Assembly (NCBI GenBank): GCA_019931105.1
Contig: JAIOUW010000005.1
Coordinates: 62,001-126,000, forward strand
From: Flavobacteriaceae bacterium NBU2977
GTDB taxonomy: Bacteria; Bacteroidota; Bacteroidia; Flavobacteriales; Flavobacteriaceae
Direction: 5' to 3'
DNA length: 64,000 nt
This document shows positions 47,700 through 55,959 of the stretch, one piece after another; position 1 is the first letter of the stretch, and each line of letters starts with the position of its first letter. The notes below the pieces were generated by a model. That model had not been told where the DNA came from and did no database searches. It worked only from the letters and a program-made list of their open reading frames with translations. The translations under genes and the position numbers were made by a program.

Positions 47700-48890
47700 A
47701 TGAAAGGATTTTTACTCTTCACTTTTCTCTTTATTTTCGGTGTATTTGGCCATTCACAGATTTCTTATGAGAAAGGATATTTTATAGATAACTTAGATAG
47801 AAAGACAGAATGTCTGATACGAAATTTGGGATGGAAGAATAACCCTAAAGTCTTTGAGTACAAATTAACGGAAGACGGCGAAGTTCTTGAAAAAACCCTT
47901 CATTATGTAAAAGAATTGGGTATTTACAACAAGGTAAAATACAATCGGTTTGTTGTAGACATAGATCGGTCAGGTTCTCTTTTGAGCAATATGGATACTG
48001 AACGAAGAGCGAAGTATACCGAAGAAGAACTTTTTTTAAGGGTATTGGTCGAAGGTGAAGCAAGTTTATACATGTTCGATGATGGAAATTTACGCCGATT
48101 TTTCTATACAGTAGGCCAATCAGAGATCGAGCAGTTAGTATATAAATCTTACAAATCTACCGATTATAAGATCAAAGAAAATAACAAATATAAAAACCAG
48201 CTTTGGGAAGACTTAAAATGTTCGGCCATTCAAATGAGCGACATAAAATTGCTCAATTACAGCAAGAACGAGTTGGTGAGAACTTTTGTAAAATTCAATG
48301 AGTGCAAGAAAGCGGTATTCACGAACTATAATGAAAAACAATCAAATAACAATTTTCACCTGACTATAAGACCTGGCATTAAGACCGCTGCACTCACTCT
48401 TGATAATGGTGTCAATAATAATAGGGATGCCCAATTCGATGCTAAAACGGGAATGAGAATTGGCTTAGAGGCCGAGTATGTCATGCCTTTCAACGGTGGC
48501 AAATGGGCAATAATACTTGAGCCAACCTACCAATACTATGAAGCGGAGAAACAATTGGAAAGATATTATGTTAAGGCCAATTATAAATCCATGGAATTGC
48601 CAATTGGAATAAGGCACTACATGTTTTTGAGCAAAGGATCCAAACTATTTTTAAACGGTTCTTTTGTTCTGGATTTTCCATCAAAAAACTCTTTTTTTGA
48701 TTATGATACGGTATCTGATGTAGACATGAGGTACAGTCCAAATTTGGCCTTAGGTCTTGGTTACAAATCAAATGATAAGATCAGTATTGAGATTAGATTC
48801 TATTCGAATCGAGATGTAACTAAACATTGGCAAACCTCGAAATCGACCTATAAGGCATTCTCCATTATTGCAGGATATTCATTTTTTTGA
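47700..48890 (+). CDS. Exported two-part protein with C-terminal outer-membrane barrel, unknown
   Basis: 396 residues with signal peptide (ends near GHSQ). The N-terminal half (about 20-205) is a hydrophilic domain with EKGYFIDNLDRKTECLIRNL and a repeated beta pattern; the C-terminal half (about 215-396) alternates aromatic and Gly residues and ends in aromatic IAGYSFF, as in outer-membrane barrels. The N-terminal domain occurs in other flavobacterial barrels of unknown function. I do not recognise a named family. Confidence 0.65.
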   Translation: MKGFLLFTFLFIFGVFGHSQISYEKGYFIDNLDRKTECLIRNLGWKNNPKVFEYKLTEDGEVLEKTLHYVKELGIYNKVKYNRFVVDIDRSGSLLSNMDTERRAKYTEEELFLRVLVEGEASLYMFDDGNLRRFFYTVGQSEIEQLVYKSYKSTDYKIKENNKYKNQLWEDLKCSAIQMSDIKLLNYSKNELVRTFVKFNECKKAVFTNYNEKQSNNNFHLTIRPGIKTAALTLDNGVNNNRDAQFDAKTGMRIGLEAEYVMPFNGGKWAIILEPTYQYYEAEKQLERYYVKANYKSMELPIGIRHYMFLSKGSKLFLNGSFVLDFPSKNSFFDYDTVSDVDMRYSPNLALGLGYKSNDKISIEIRFYSNRDVTKHWQTSKSTYKAFSIIAGYSFF

Positions 48891-49027
48891 TGGATATTCT
48901 TAGGGGTAGGTCTTCAGGTTTCCTTCCTTTATATTATACAATCATCAAAGTACGAGGTAGGTATTTTGATTTGTGTTGTATACGCTAATCAACAAATTCA
49001 AAATATACAGGGATACGATTCTGGCAT

Positions 49028-49312
49028 TTATGATTTGAGTGGTTCAAGATATCTTCTGTCCACGTAGAAAGTGCCAAAGGGTAACAACGACGCAATAATC
49101 AAAACGGCCAGTCTTTTGATATTCCATTTTTTTTCCATCCAAAACACAATAGCCAAAATGATATAGGCAATGAACAGAAATCCGTGTGCGTAGCCTATAT
49201 ATTTGTTAGGTTCGGGAATTTCGGCAAGATACTTCAAGGGCATGCTCACCGCGAAAAGAGCGAGATAAGAAATTCCTTCAAGCACTGCTGTAATTCTGAA
49301 AGATGTTAGCAT
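49028..49312 (-). CDS. DUF3817 family membrane protein
   Basis: 94 residues with three membrane helices. The signature AVLEGISYLALFAVSMPLKYLA and GYAHGFLFIAYIILAIVFW identify DUF3817, small integral membrane proteins of unknown function. Monocistronic, downstream of lpdA on the same strand. Confidence 0.87.
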   Translation of the reverse strand: MLTSFRITAVLEGISYLALFAVSMPLKYLAEIPEPNKYIGYAHGFLFIAYIILAIVFWMEKKWNIKRLAVLIIASLLPFGTFYVDRRYLEPLKS

Positions 49313-49404
49313 ATTTTTATCTCTTGTGCGTGTGTTGTAAGGCTGAGTGCCAATTATCTCACTTGCGGCGCCTAACTACCGGCAAAGGCAGGGTCGACCT
49401 GATT

Positions 49405-50796
49405 TTATAGATGAATGACTTCATCGTACGCGGCAGCCACCGCTTCCATGACCGCTTCGCTCATAGTAGGGTGGGGGTGTACGGCCTTTAGAACCTCATG
49501 CCCCGTTGTTTCCAATTTGCGAGCTACGACCGCTTCGGCGATCATATCCGTAACTCCAGCGCCGATCATATGGCAACCTAACCACTCGCCGTATTTGGCA
49601 TCGAAGATTACTTTTACGAAACCGTCTGAATTGCCCGATGCCTTTGCCTTGCCACTTGCCGAAAACGGAAACTTGCCAACTTTGATGTCAAAACCTTTTT
49701 CCTTGGCCTGTTTTTCGGTTAGCCCCACCGATGCAATTTCAGGCATACAATAGGTGCATCCAGGAATATTGCCGTAATCAAGTGCCTCTACGTGCATTCC
49801 GGCAATTTTTTCAACACAAAGAATACCCTCGGCAGAGGCTACATGAGCCAAGGCCTGGCCGGGAGTTACATCGCCAATGGCGTAATAGCCGGGTATATTG
49901 GTCTGATAGAAATCATTGACCAAAATCTTATCCCTATCGGTGGTAATGCCAACATTCTCAAGTCCTATGTTCTCGATATTCGATTTAATACCGACGGCAG
50001 AAAGAAGGATATCGGCTTCCAATACTTCTTCGCCCTTGGAGGTTTTGACCGTGGCTTTGACGCCTTCACCAGAGGTGTCTACTTTTGTAACCTCTGAAGA
50101 GGTCATAATTTTTACACCTGCTTTTTTAAAGCTGCGCTCCAATTGTTTTGAAACATCTTCATCTTCAACAGGCACAATATTCGGAAGATATTCGACCACC
50201 GTTACCTCGGTACCCATCGAATTGTAGAAATAGGCAAATTCGATACCGATCGCACCACTGCCCACAACTACCATTTTCTTGGGTTGTTCATCCAATGTCA
50301 TAGCTTCGCGGTATCCGATTATCTTTTTGCCATCTTGGGGCAAACTTGGCAATTCACGGCTTCGCGCACCAGTTGCAATGATTATGTGGTCGGCACTATA
50401 TTCGGTTTCTTTTCCATCTTTATCTTTGACCGATAGTTTCTTTCCTGGTTTTAGGGTTCCAAATCCATTTATAACTTCGATCTTGTTCTTTTTCATGAGA
50501 AATTGAACGCCTTTGCTCATACCATCGGCCACGCCTCTACTTCTTTTGATTACGGCCCCGAAATCTTTGTCAACGCCCTCAGCTTTTAGGCCGTAGTCGC
50601 CTGCATGTTGAAGGTATTCGAATACCTGTGCCGATTTGAGCAATGCTTTTGTAGGTATACACCCCCAATTCAAACAGACCCCGCCAAGGTTTTCTTTCTC
50701 TACGATCGCGGTCTTAAATCCCAATTGCGAGGCCCTGATGGCAGTAACATACCCCCCTGGGCCACTGCCCAAAACAATTACATCAAATTTGCTCAT
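49405..50796 (-). CDS. lpdA: Dihydrolipoyl dehydrogenase
   Basis: 463 residues. E3 component of the pyruvate and 2-oxoglutarate dehydrogenase complexes; it reoxidises dihydrolipoamide with NAD+. The FAD site VIVLGSGPGGYVTAI is followed by the redox disulfide in GGVCLNWGCIPTKALL and the NAD site VVGSGAIGIEFAYFY. The His-Glu active-site pair lies in HPHPTMSEAVMEA. No lipoyl domain is present. A TACTTTTG box (50843-50850, minus) lies 46 nt upstream of its ATG. Confidence 0.95.
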   Translation of the reverse strand: MSKFDVIVLGSGPGGYVTAIRASQLGFKTAIVEKENLGGVCLNWGCIPTKALLKSAQVFEYLQHAGDYGLKAEGVDKDFGAVIKRSRGVADGMSKGVQFLMKKNKIEVINGFGTLKPGKKLSVKDKDGKETEYSADHIIIATGARSRELPSLPQDGKKIIGYREAMTLDEQPKKMVVVGSGAIGIEFAYFYNSMGTEVTVVEYLPNIVPVEDEDVSKQLERSFKKAGVKIMTSSEVTKVDTSGEGVKATVKTSKGEEVLEADILLSAVGIKSNIENIGLENVGITTDRDKILVNDFYQTNIPGYYAIGDVTPGQALAHVASAEGILCVEKIAGMHVEALDYGNIPGCTYCMPEIASVGLTEKQAKEKGFDIKVGKFPFSASGKAKASGNSDGFVKVIFDAKYGEWLGCHMIGAGVTDMIAEAVVARKLETTGHEVLKAVHPHPTMSEAVMEAVAAAYDEVIHL

Positions 50797-50842
50797 AACG
50801 CTAGTTTTTCAATTTTACTCCCGATAGATATCTGAAGCGGTG

Positions 50843-50850
50843 CAAAAGTA
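50843..50850 (-). promoter_or_regulatory. Putative -7 box of lpdA
   Basis: Minus-strand TACTTTTG matches TANNTTTG, 46 nt before the ATG. No TTG at the -33 position. Confidence 0.4.
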
Positions 50851-50949
50851 CAAAAGCAAAATAATATCCCGGTGGCCGACAGTACCAAAAAAACAAATTC
50901 CAACCCCGTTTTCACGGAATTGGAATCAATAGTTAATTACTTAAACCGT

Positions 50950-51456
50950 TTACATCGCTGGAACAAATTTCAGCGCGGCACCATTGATACAATGTCTTTT
51001 GCCGGTTGTTTGCCGCGGACCGTCATCAAAGACATGGCCAAGGTGGCCGCCACAAACGGCGCAATGCTCTTCTGTACGTTTATATCCGATCTTGTAATCT
51101 ACATCATAGGCAACATTGCCAGAGATCTCTCGGTCAAAACTGGGCCACCCGGTACCTGAATCGAACTTGTGCTCACTTTTGAAAAGTTCGGTGCCGCAAC
51201 CTGCACAAACATATACACCTTTGGCCTTATTGCCAAGGAGTTCACTACTTCCCGGATTTTCGGTGCCAGCCTTTCTTAGAATGTAAAACTGCATATCGGT
51301 CAACTCTTGCTTCCATTCGGCTTCGGTCTTGCTTACCTTAAAAGTTTCGTTTTCTGAAGCTTCGGAGGCTACGGTCGATTTTTTCTCTTGTGAAAGGCCG
51401 TTGCAACTTGTCAAGACCAAGGCTAAGGTTATCCACAGAATTTTATTCATATCCAT
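50950..51456 (-). CDS. msrB: Peptide-methionine (R)-S-oxide reductase MsrB, exported
   Basis: About 168 residues. The start codon is taken as ATG 51456 (MDMNKILW); the ORF opening at 51504 begins inside a promoter box (TAAATTTG, 51502-51509 minus). The leader ITLALVLTSCNG is a lipoprotein signal, so this MsrB acts in the envelope. Zinc cysteines are in VCAGCGTE and CAVCGGHLG; the catalytic Cys is in KRHCINGAALKF. It repairs methionine-R-sulfoxide. Monocistronic between lpdA and the collagen-like gene. Confidence 0.93.
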   Translation of the reverse strand: MDMNKILWITLALVLTSCNGLSQEKKSTVASEASENETFKVSKTEAEWKQELTDMQFYILRKAGTENPGSSELLGNKAKGVYVCAGCGTELFKSEHKFDSGTGWPSFDREISGNVAYDVDYKIGYKRTEEHCAVCGGHLGHVFDDGPRQTTGKRHCINGAALKFVPAM

Positions 51457-51501
51457 TTTTATTGTTTTATCCGATTCGTCGTGAACAGTTGTTGTTCCTT
51501 T

Positions 51502-51509
51502 CAAATTTA
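51502..51509 (-). promoter_or_regulatory. Putative -7 box of msrB
   Basis: Minus-strand TAAATTTG matches TANNTTTG and supports the downstream ATG as the msrB start. Confidence 0.4.
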
Positions 51510-51561
51510 TGATGTAATGATTAAATTTTAAAACGCATTAGTAATTATCCTTTGAAATAAG

Positions 51562-51597
51562 AAAGCCCCCTCGAATAAGTGATTTGAGGGGGCTTTT
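51562..51597 (-). terminator. Intrinsic terminator of the collagen-like gene
   Basis: AGCCCCCTCGAAT-type left arm and GTGATTTGAGGGGGCT right arm form a stem of at least AGCCCCCTC/GAGGGGGCT with T-rich sequence on the minus-strand side. Confidence 0.7.
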
Positions 51598-51615
51598 GCC
51601 TAATATTTGGAAAGT

Positions 51616-52185
51616 TTAGTTCAAGCTGAATTTTTGAACATCATTTTCCTTGATGTTCAACATGCCCATAATACCTTCGATGTTCGACTTGTCGATTTTC
51701 GAACTAGATAGGGTTTCGGCCGGTATCACGGCAATGCGAAAAATTTGATTATCTGTATCGCCCGCCTGCAAAGTGCCCAGATCAAAGTCTGATTCCAGAA
51801 AAATACTAACATCGAAAAAAGTATGGTCGTAGTTGTATTGCAACAGACCTTGATCCAATATTCGGGTCTGGGGCAATAACCTCCAGATATCTACGGGATC
51901 GCCATTGCCGTCTTCGGTCTGGTCCCATAAGATATAGACCAATACAATGTCGGTCTCGAATACCTCAATGTTTTGTGGAAACTCAAAGAAAATCGAGTAA
52001 TCGTTGTCTAAGGTAAAGTCACCTTCGATGTCCATGACTTTGCTCAATTCGGCATCAAGGCCATCAAGGCCGTCCCTTCCATCAAGACCGTCAAGCCCAT
52101 CAAACCCCGGAGGCCCCTGAGGGCCCTCACATGCCATAAAAAATAAGGCCATAAATGCTGCGAATACTACTGTGATTTTTTTCAT
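51616..52185 (-). CDS. Collagen-like lipoprotein
   Basis: 189 residues. A lipoprotein signal (MALFFMAC) is followed at once by eight collagen-type G-x-y triplets: GPQ GPP GFD GLD GLD GRD GLD GLD (about residues 21-44). The remaining 145 residues form a beta-rich domain of no known family (for example SIFFEFPQNIEVFETDIVLVY). Short collagen stretches like this trimerise surface proteins. Terminator downstream at 51562. Confidence 0.8.
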   Translation of the reverse strand: MKKITVVFAAFMALFFMACEGPQGPPGFDGLDGLDGRDGLDGLDAELSKVMDIEGDFTLDNDYSIFFEFPQNIEVFETDIVLVYILWDQTEDGNGDPVDIWRLLPQTRILDQGLLQYNYDHTFFDVSIFLESDFDLGTLQAGDTDNQIFRIAVIPAETLSSSKIDKSNIEGIMGMLNIKENDVQKFSLN

Positions 52186-52325
52186 AATTCTAAAGTTTAA
52201 GTAAATGAAATAATGGTGATGTCAGTGTCTTGGTTTTGGTTCATTCAAAAAGCGTTCCAAAAAACAAACGAACGGCGCAAACGTTGTAGTTTATCGATAT
52301 TCGAATTATCATAGGACCTTTGAAT

Positions 52326-52352
52326 TTGTTTGATATTATTTCCCTATTTTTA
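52326..52352 (+). promoter_or_regulatory. Putative promoter of the glgE operon
   Basis: TATTTTTA at 52345-52352 resembles TANNTTTG; TTG occurs at 52320 (22-bp spacer) and 52326 (16-bp spacer). The box lies 23 nt before the glgE ATG. Confidence 0.45.
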
Positions 52353-52375
52353 ACAAAACCATCAAACCGTAAACC

Positions 52376-54313
52376 ATGCTAAGACAACAACGCGTTGTTA
52401 TTGAAAATATTAGGCCCCAAATCGAATGTGGTACTTTTTTTATCAAACGTACGGTAGGTGAAAAAGTTACGGTGAACGCCGATGTATTGGGTGATGGTCA
52501 TGATATCATACAATGTGAGGTGCTTTTCAGGCATGAAGATGAAAAGGTATTTGAAAGTGTTCGAATGTTGCACGAGGGCAACGATGCCCATACCGCGTCT
52601 TTTCATGTCACAAAACAAGGGTTTTATCATTATAGAATACAAGGTTGGGTCGACAATGCCCTGAATTGGCAGCACGGCATAAAAGCCAAGCTAAAAGATG
52701 GCCAACATGTCAAGAGCGAGTTGTTGGATGGCGTTCAGTACCTAAATTTTTTGACCAAGAAAGTGCCGGCCAAAACCAAGGAGCGAATCAAAGAATGGCC
52801 GGCTATTTTTCAGGATGATTCAAAATATGAAGAGGCGATTGCGATGGCAACTTCCGATGATCTACATCACCTGTTTACTGAATATCCGCAAAGGTTTTTG
52901 GCGAACGTCAGTAAGACCCTTGAGGTGTATGTAGACCGAAAAAAAGCGAATTTTAGTACATGGTACGAATTTTTTCCGCGTTCATCATCCCCTGAACCTA
53001 ATAAACATGGAACTTTCAAGGATTGTGAACGCCTATTGCCAAGAATTGCACGAATGGGGTTTGATACCCTATATTTTCCGCCCATCCATCCAATCGGAGA
53101 GAAAAACAGAAAGGGCAAGAACAATACGACCCATGCCGAAGAAGGTGATTCGGGCGTGCCATGGGCGATAGGTTCCAAACTAGGCGGACATAAGTCTATC
53201 CATCCTGAACTAGGTACGGAAAAAGACTTTAAACAATTGGTGAAGAAAGCAAAAGCCGAAGGAATCGAGGTCGCAATGGATCTAGCTTTTCAAGCTGCAC
53301 CAGATCACCCGTATATTACGGAACATCCCGAATGGTTTCGGAAAAGACCTGACGGCACCATACAATACGCCGAGAACCCCCCGAAAAAGTATCAGGACAT
53401 AGTCAACTTCCATTTTGAATCCGATGCATATAAGCCACTTTGGGAGGAACTTTTGAACGTTACCTTACATTGGGTCAGCTGCGGTGTAAGTATTTTTAGG
53501 GTAGACAATCCGCATACAAAACCGTATTATTTTTGGAATTGGTTGATCTCTGAGGTAAAAAAGAAACATCCTGACGTACTCTTTTTGGCCGAGGCTTTTT
53601 CACGCCCCAAGGTTATGCAACAATTGGCCAAACAGGGTTTTTCACAGTCATATACCTATTTTACCTGGCGGGTCATGAAACATGAGCTTATCGATTATAT
53701 GACCGAGCTGACACAAAGTGAAATGCGCGAGTATTACCGACCTAATTTTTGGCCCAATACACCCGATATCAACCCTTATCATTTGCAAGGGGCCAATGAG
53801 GCCATGCATATTTTACGCTATGCACTTGCCGCGACCCTTTGCGGAAATATAGGGTTGTACGGCCCCGTATTCGAATATATGGTCAGTGATGCCCTGCCCG
53901 GAAAAGAAGAGTATCTGAACTCTGAGAAATACGAAATCCGTCATTGGGATTGGACCGTGGAAAACAAATTGACGCACGTGATCACGAAACTGAACGCCGC
54001 CCGGAAAAATCATAGGTCATTGCAGCAAACCAACAACATTCGTTTTTGCACGATTGAAAACGACAGATTAATAGCGTTCTATAAATGGAGCGACGATAAA
54101 ACAGATGAGACCCTGATCATTGTTAGTTTAGACAACCATTATTCGCAAAGGGGCATGGTGCAACTTCCGCTGAACGAAATGGGCTTGGAGCACGGTCGAT
54201 CTATTGAGGTACATGACACGATTACCAACAATAGTTACATTTGGAGCGCTGAATGGAATTTTGTTGAACTGCACCCCGCGCTTCCTTTTCATTTGTTCCA
54301 TATAAAAAAATAG
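52376..54313 (+). CDS. glgE: Alpha-1,4-glucan:maltose-1-phosphate maltosyltransferase
   Basis: 645 residues, GH13 subfamily 3. Extends alpha-1,4-glucan by two glucose units from maltose-1-phosphate. The N-terminal maltosyltransferase domain (DUF3416, about 1-110) is followed by the catalytic barrel with YEFFPRS, DTLYFPPIHPIGEKNRKGKNN, the nucleophile in FRVDNPHTKPYYFWNW, and the acid/base in LFLAEAFSRP; TPDINP carries the third acidic residue. First gene of a tightly packed operon with maltokinase (7-bp gap). Confidence 0.95.
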   Translation: MLRQQRVVIENIRPQIECGTFFIKRTVGEKVTVNADVLGDGHDIIQCEVLFRHEDEKVFESVRMLHEGNDAHTASFHVTKQGFYHYRIQGWVDNALNWQHGIKAKLKDGQHVKSELLDGVQYLNFLTKKVPAKTKERIKEWPAIFQDDSKYEEAIAMATSDDLHHLFTEYPQRFLANVSKTLEVYVDRKKANFSTWYEFFPRSSSPEPNKHGTFKDCERLLPRIARMGFDTLYFPPIHPIGEKNRKGKNNTTHAEEGDSGVPWAIGSKLGGHKSIHPELGTEKDFKQLVKKAKAEGIEVAMDLAFQAAPDHPYITEHPEWFRKRPDGTIQYAENPPKKYQDIVNFHFESDAYKPLWEELLNVTLHWVSCGVSIFRVDNPHTKPYYFWNWLISEVKKKHPDVLFLAEAFSRPKVMQQLAKQGFSQSYTYFTWRVMKHELIDYMTELTQSEMREYYRPNFWPNTPDINPYHLQGANEAMHILRYALAATLCGNIGLYGPVFEYMVSDALPGKEEYLNSEKYEIRHWDWTVENKLTHVITKLNAARKNHRSLQQTNNIRFCTIENDRLIAFYKWSDDKTDETLIIVSLDNHYSQRGMVQLPLNEMGLEHGRSIEVHDTITNNSYIWSAEWNFVELHPALPFHLFHIKK

Positions 54314-54320
54314 AATTATT

Positions 54321-55955
54321 ATGGTCAAAAAAAAGCAAGAAAGCCTATTGCAGCCGCCCTATGTGTTCGACGTGGAATGGGAGAGCCTGCTCGACCATAA
54401 ACCTTTTATAAAAGCTTTTCTGTCGGATATACTTTCAGAATACATCTTGCGACAACGATGGTACGGAGGAAAATCCAGCAAACTTAAATACATAGAACTT
54501 CATCAATATTTTAGGATACAGCAGCATGATGAGGTCTACTATGGTTTGTTGCTGGAGATAAATTTCGAAGAAGCCTTTTACCAACACTATTTTTTGCCCA
54601 TTGCCTTTGTTTCGGACGAGAGTTTTGCCAAAGAGGATAGAATTCTGCCCCTCACCATAAAAGACCAAACAGGTTTTATAATCGACGCAATCAACCTGGA
54701 AGCCTTTCGAAAATTGGTTTTTGAACGTATTATGACCTCGCTGTCAAACGATAGAACCCCTGTGCGATACCATAAGAGCGAATTGTTCAAGGAGACCGAA
54801 TACAGGTCTTCGAAGTTCATGGGGTTGGAACAGAGCAATACCTCTGTCATTATCAACGATAACTCAGTAATCAAATTTTTTAGAAGAATATATGCCGACA
54901 AGAATCCCGATTTTGAGATGAGCCAATTTCTTTCTGAAAAGAAAGGATTCAAAAATACGCCGGCCTATTTGGGAAGCATTAGTTTTATCGATAAAGACAA
55001 TGACAATATCACGATAGCCCTTTTACAAGAATTGGTGCCCAATCAGGGCGATGCTTGGGAGTTTATGTTAAAAGAGGTACATAAGGTATTTGCCAATCTT
55101 GAATACAAGCGAATCGATGTTTCGCGCTTGCCATCCATCGAAATGTTCAAAGGGCTGCAAATAAAGGATGTACCGCCCGAAATAATAGATTGGGCCGGGC
55201 TCAGTATTTTCTTGCGATTACAGGGCATGGCCAGACGTACGGCCGAAATGCACATAGCGCTCGGTTCAGAATTTGAGGATACCGCTTTTACCCCAACACA
55301 CTTCAACAGTGATTATGAGGTTTGGTTAAAAAACCGATTACTTTACCAATTTCAGAATCGATTGAACAGTGTCGAGAACAACCTTCATAAGTTAGAAGGC
55401 AGGGCGGCCGAATTGGTAAAGGAATTTTTGGAACGGAAGAACGAGATCCGCCGCCGTTTCGTACATTTTGATTGGACGAAATTAAAGGGCGAGCGCATTA
55501 GGGTACATGGTGATTATCATTTGGGCCAGATCTTGGTAAACAATGAAGATTTTTATTTGTTGGATTTTGAAGGGGAGCCCGAAAGTACCATTCGAGATCG
55601 AAAGGTAAAGCACCCGCCGTTGAAAGATGTCGCAGGTATCTTTCGGTCGTTCCATTATGCTATCTACGCCAACATTTTCAACAATGGTGAAAAGTACCCG
55701 TATTCACAAGAAGAACTATTCAAGGCGGGCGAAACATTATATCGGTTCTTCATAGGGGTATTTTTGGATACCTATGTCGGTTTGATCCAAGAAAACAATT
55801 TGAACATAGGTTACCATCAAGAACGGATCTTCATCTTAAAATATAGTTTGCTTGAAAAAGCGGTCTACGAACTGGGTTATGAAATGAACTCAAGGCCGCG
55901 GTGGGCGGTCATTCCATTAGAAGGTATTTTAGGCATTATTAACGATACAAAATAA
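54321..55955 (+). CDS. Maltokinase (TreS-less, pep2-like)
   Basis: 544 residues. Phosphorylates maltose to maltose-1-phosphate, the GlgE substrate. Motifs of the maltokinase/aminoglycoside-phosphotransferase fold: RQRWYGGKSS near the N-terminus, IRVHGDYHLGQILVN (catalytic Asp) and YLLDFEGEP (metal-binding Asp), with DVAGIFRSFHYA after it. It is longer than mycobacterial maltokinase (about 455) but has no trehalose-synthase domain, although annotation pipelines may call it trehalose synthase. 7 bp after glgE and 4 bp before glgB. Confidence 0.88.
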   Translation: MVKKKQESLLQPPYVFDVEWESLLDHKPFIKAFLSDILSEYILRQRWYGGKSSKLKYIELHQYFRIQQHDEVYYGLLLEINFEEAFYQHYFLPIAFVSDESFAKEDRILPLTIKDQTGFIIDAINLEAFRKLVFERIMTSLSNDRTPVRYHKSELFKETEYRSSKFMGLEQSNTSVIINDNSVIKFFRRIYADKNPDFEMSQFLSEKKGFKNTPAYLGSISFIDKDNDNITIALLQELVPNQGDAWEFMLKEVHKVFANLEYKRIDVSRLPSIEMFKGLQIKDVPPEIIDWAGLSIFLRLQGMARRTAEMHIALGSEFEDTAFTPTHFNSDYEVWLKNRLLYQFQNRLNSVENNLHKLEGRAAELVKEFLERKNEIRRRFVHFDWTKLKGERIRVHGDYHLGQILVNNEDFYLLDFEGEPESTIRDRKVKHPPLKDVAGIFRSFHYAIYANIFNNGEKYPYSQEELFKAGETLYRFFIGVFLDTYVGLIQENNLNIGYHQERIFILKYSLLEKAVYELGYEMNSRPRWAVIPLEGILGIINDTK

Positions 55956-55959
55956 GTAT

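Noticed and set aside
51457-51504. Longer msrB start
   Set aside because: The frame opens at a TTG inside a TAAATTTG promoter box, upstream of the natural lipoprotein signal.
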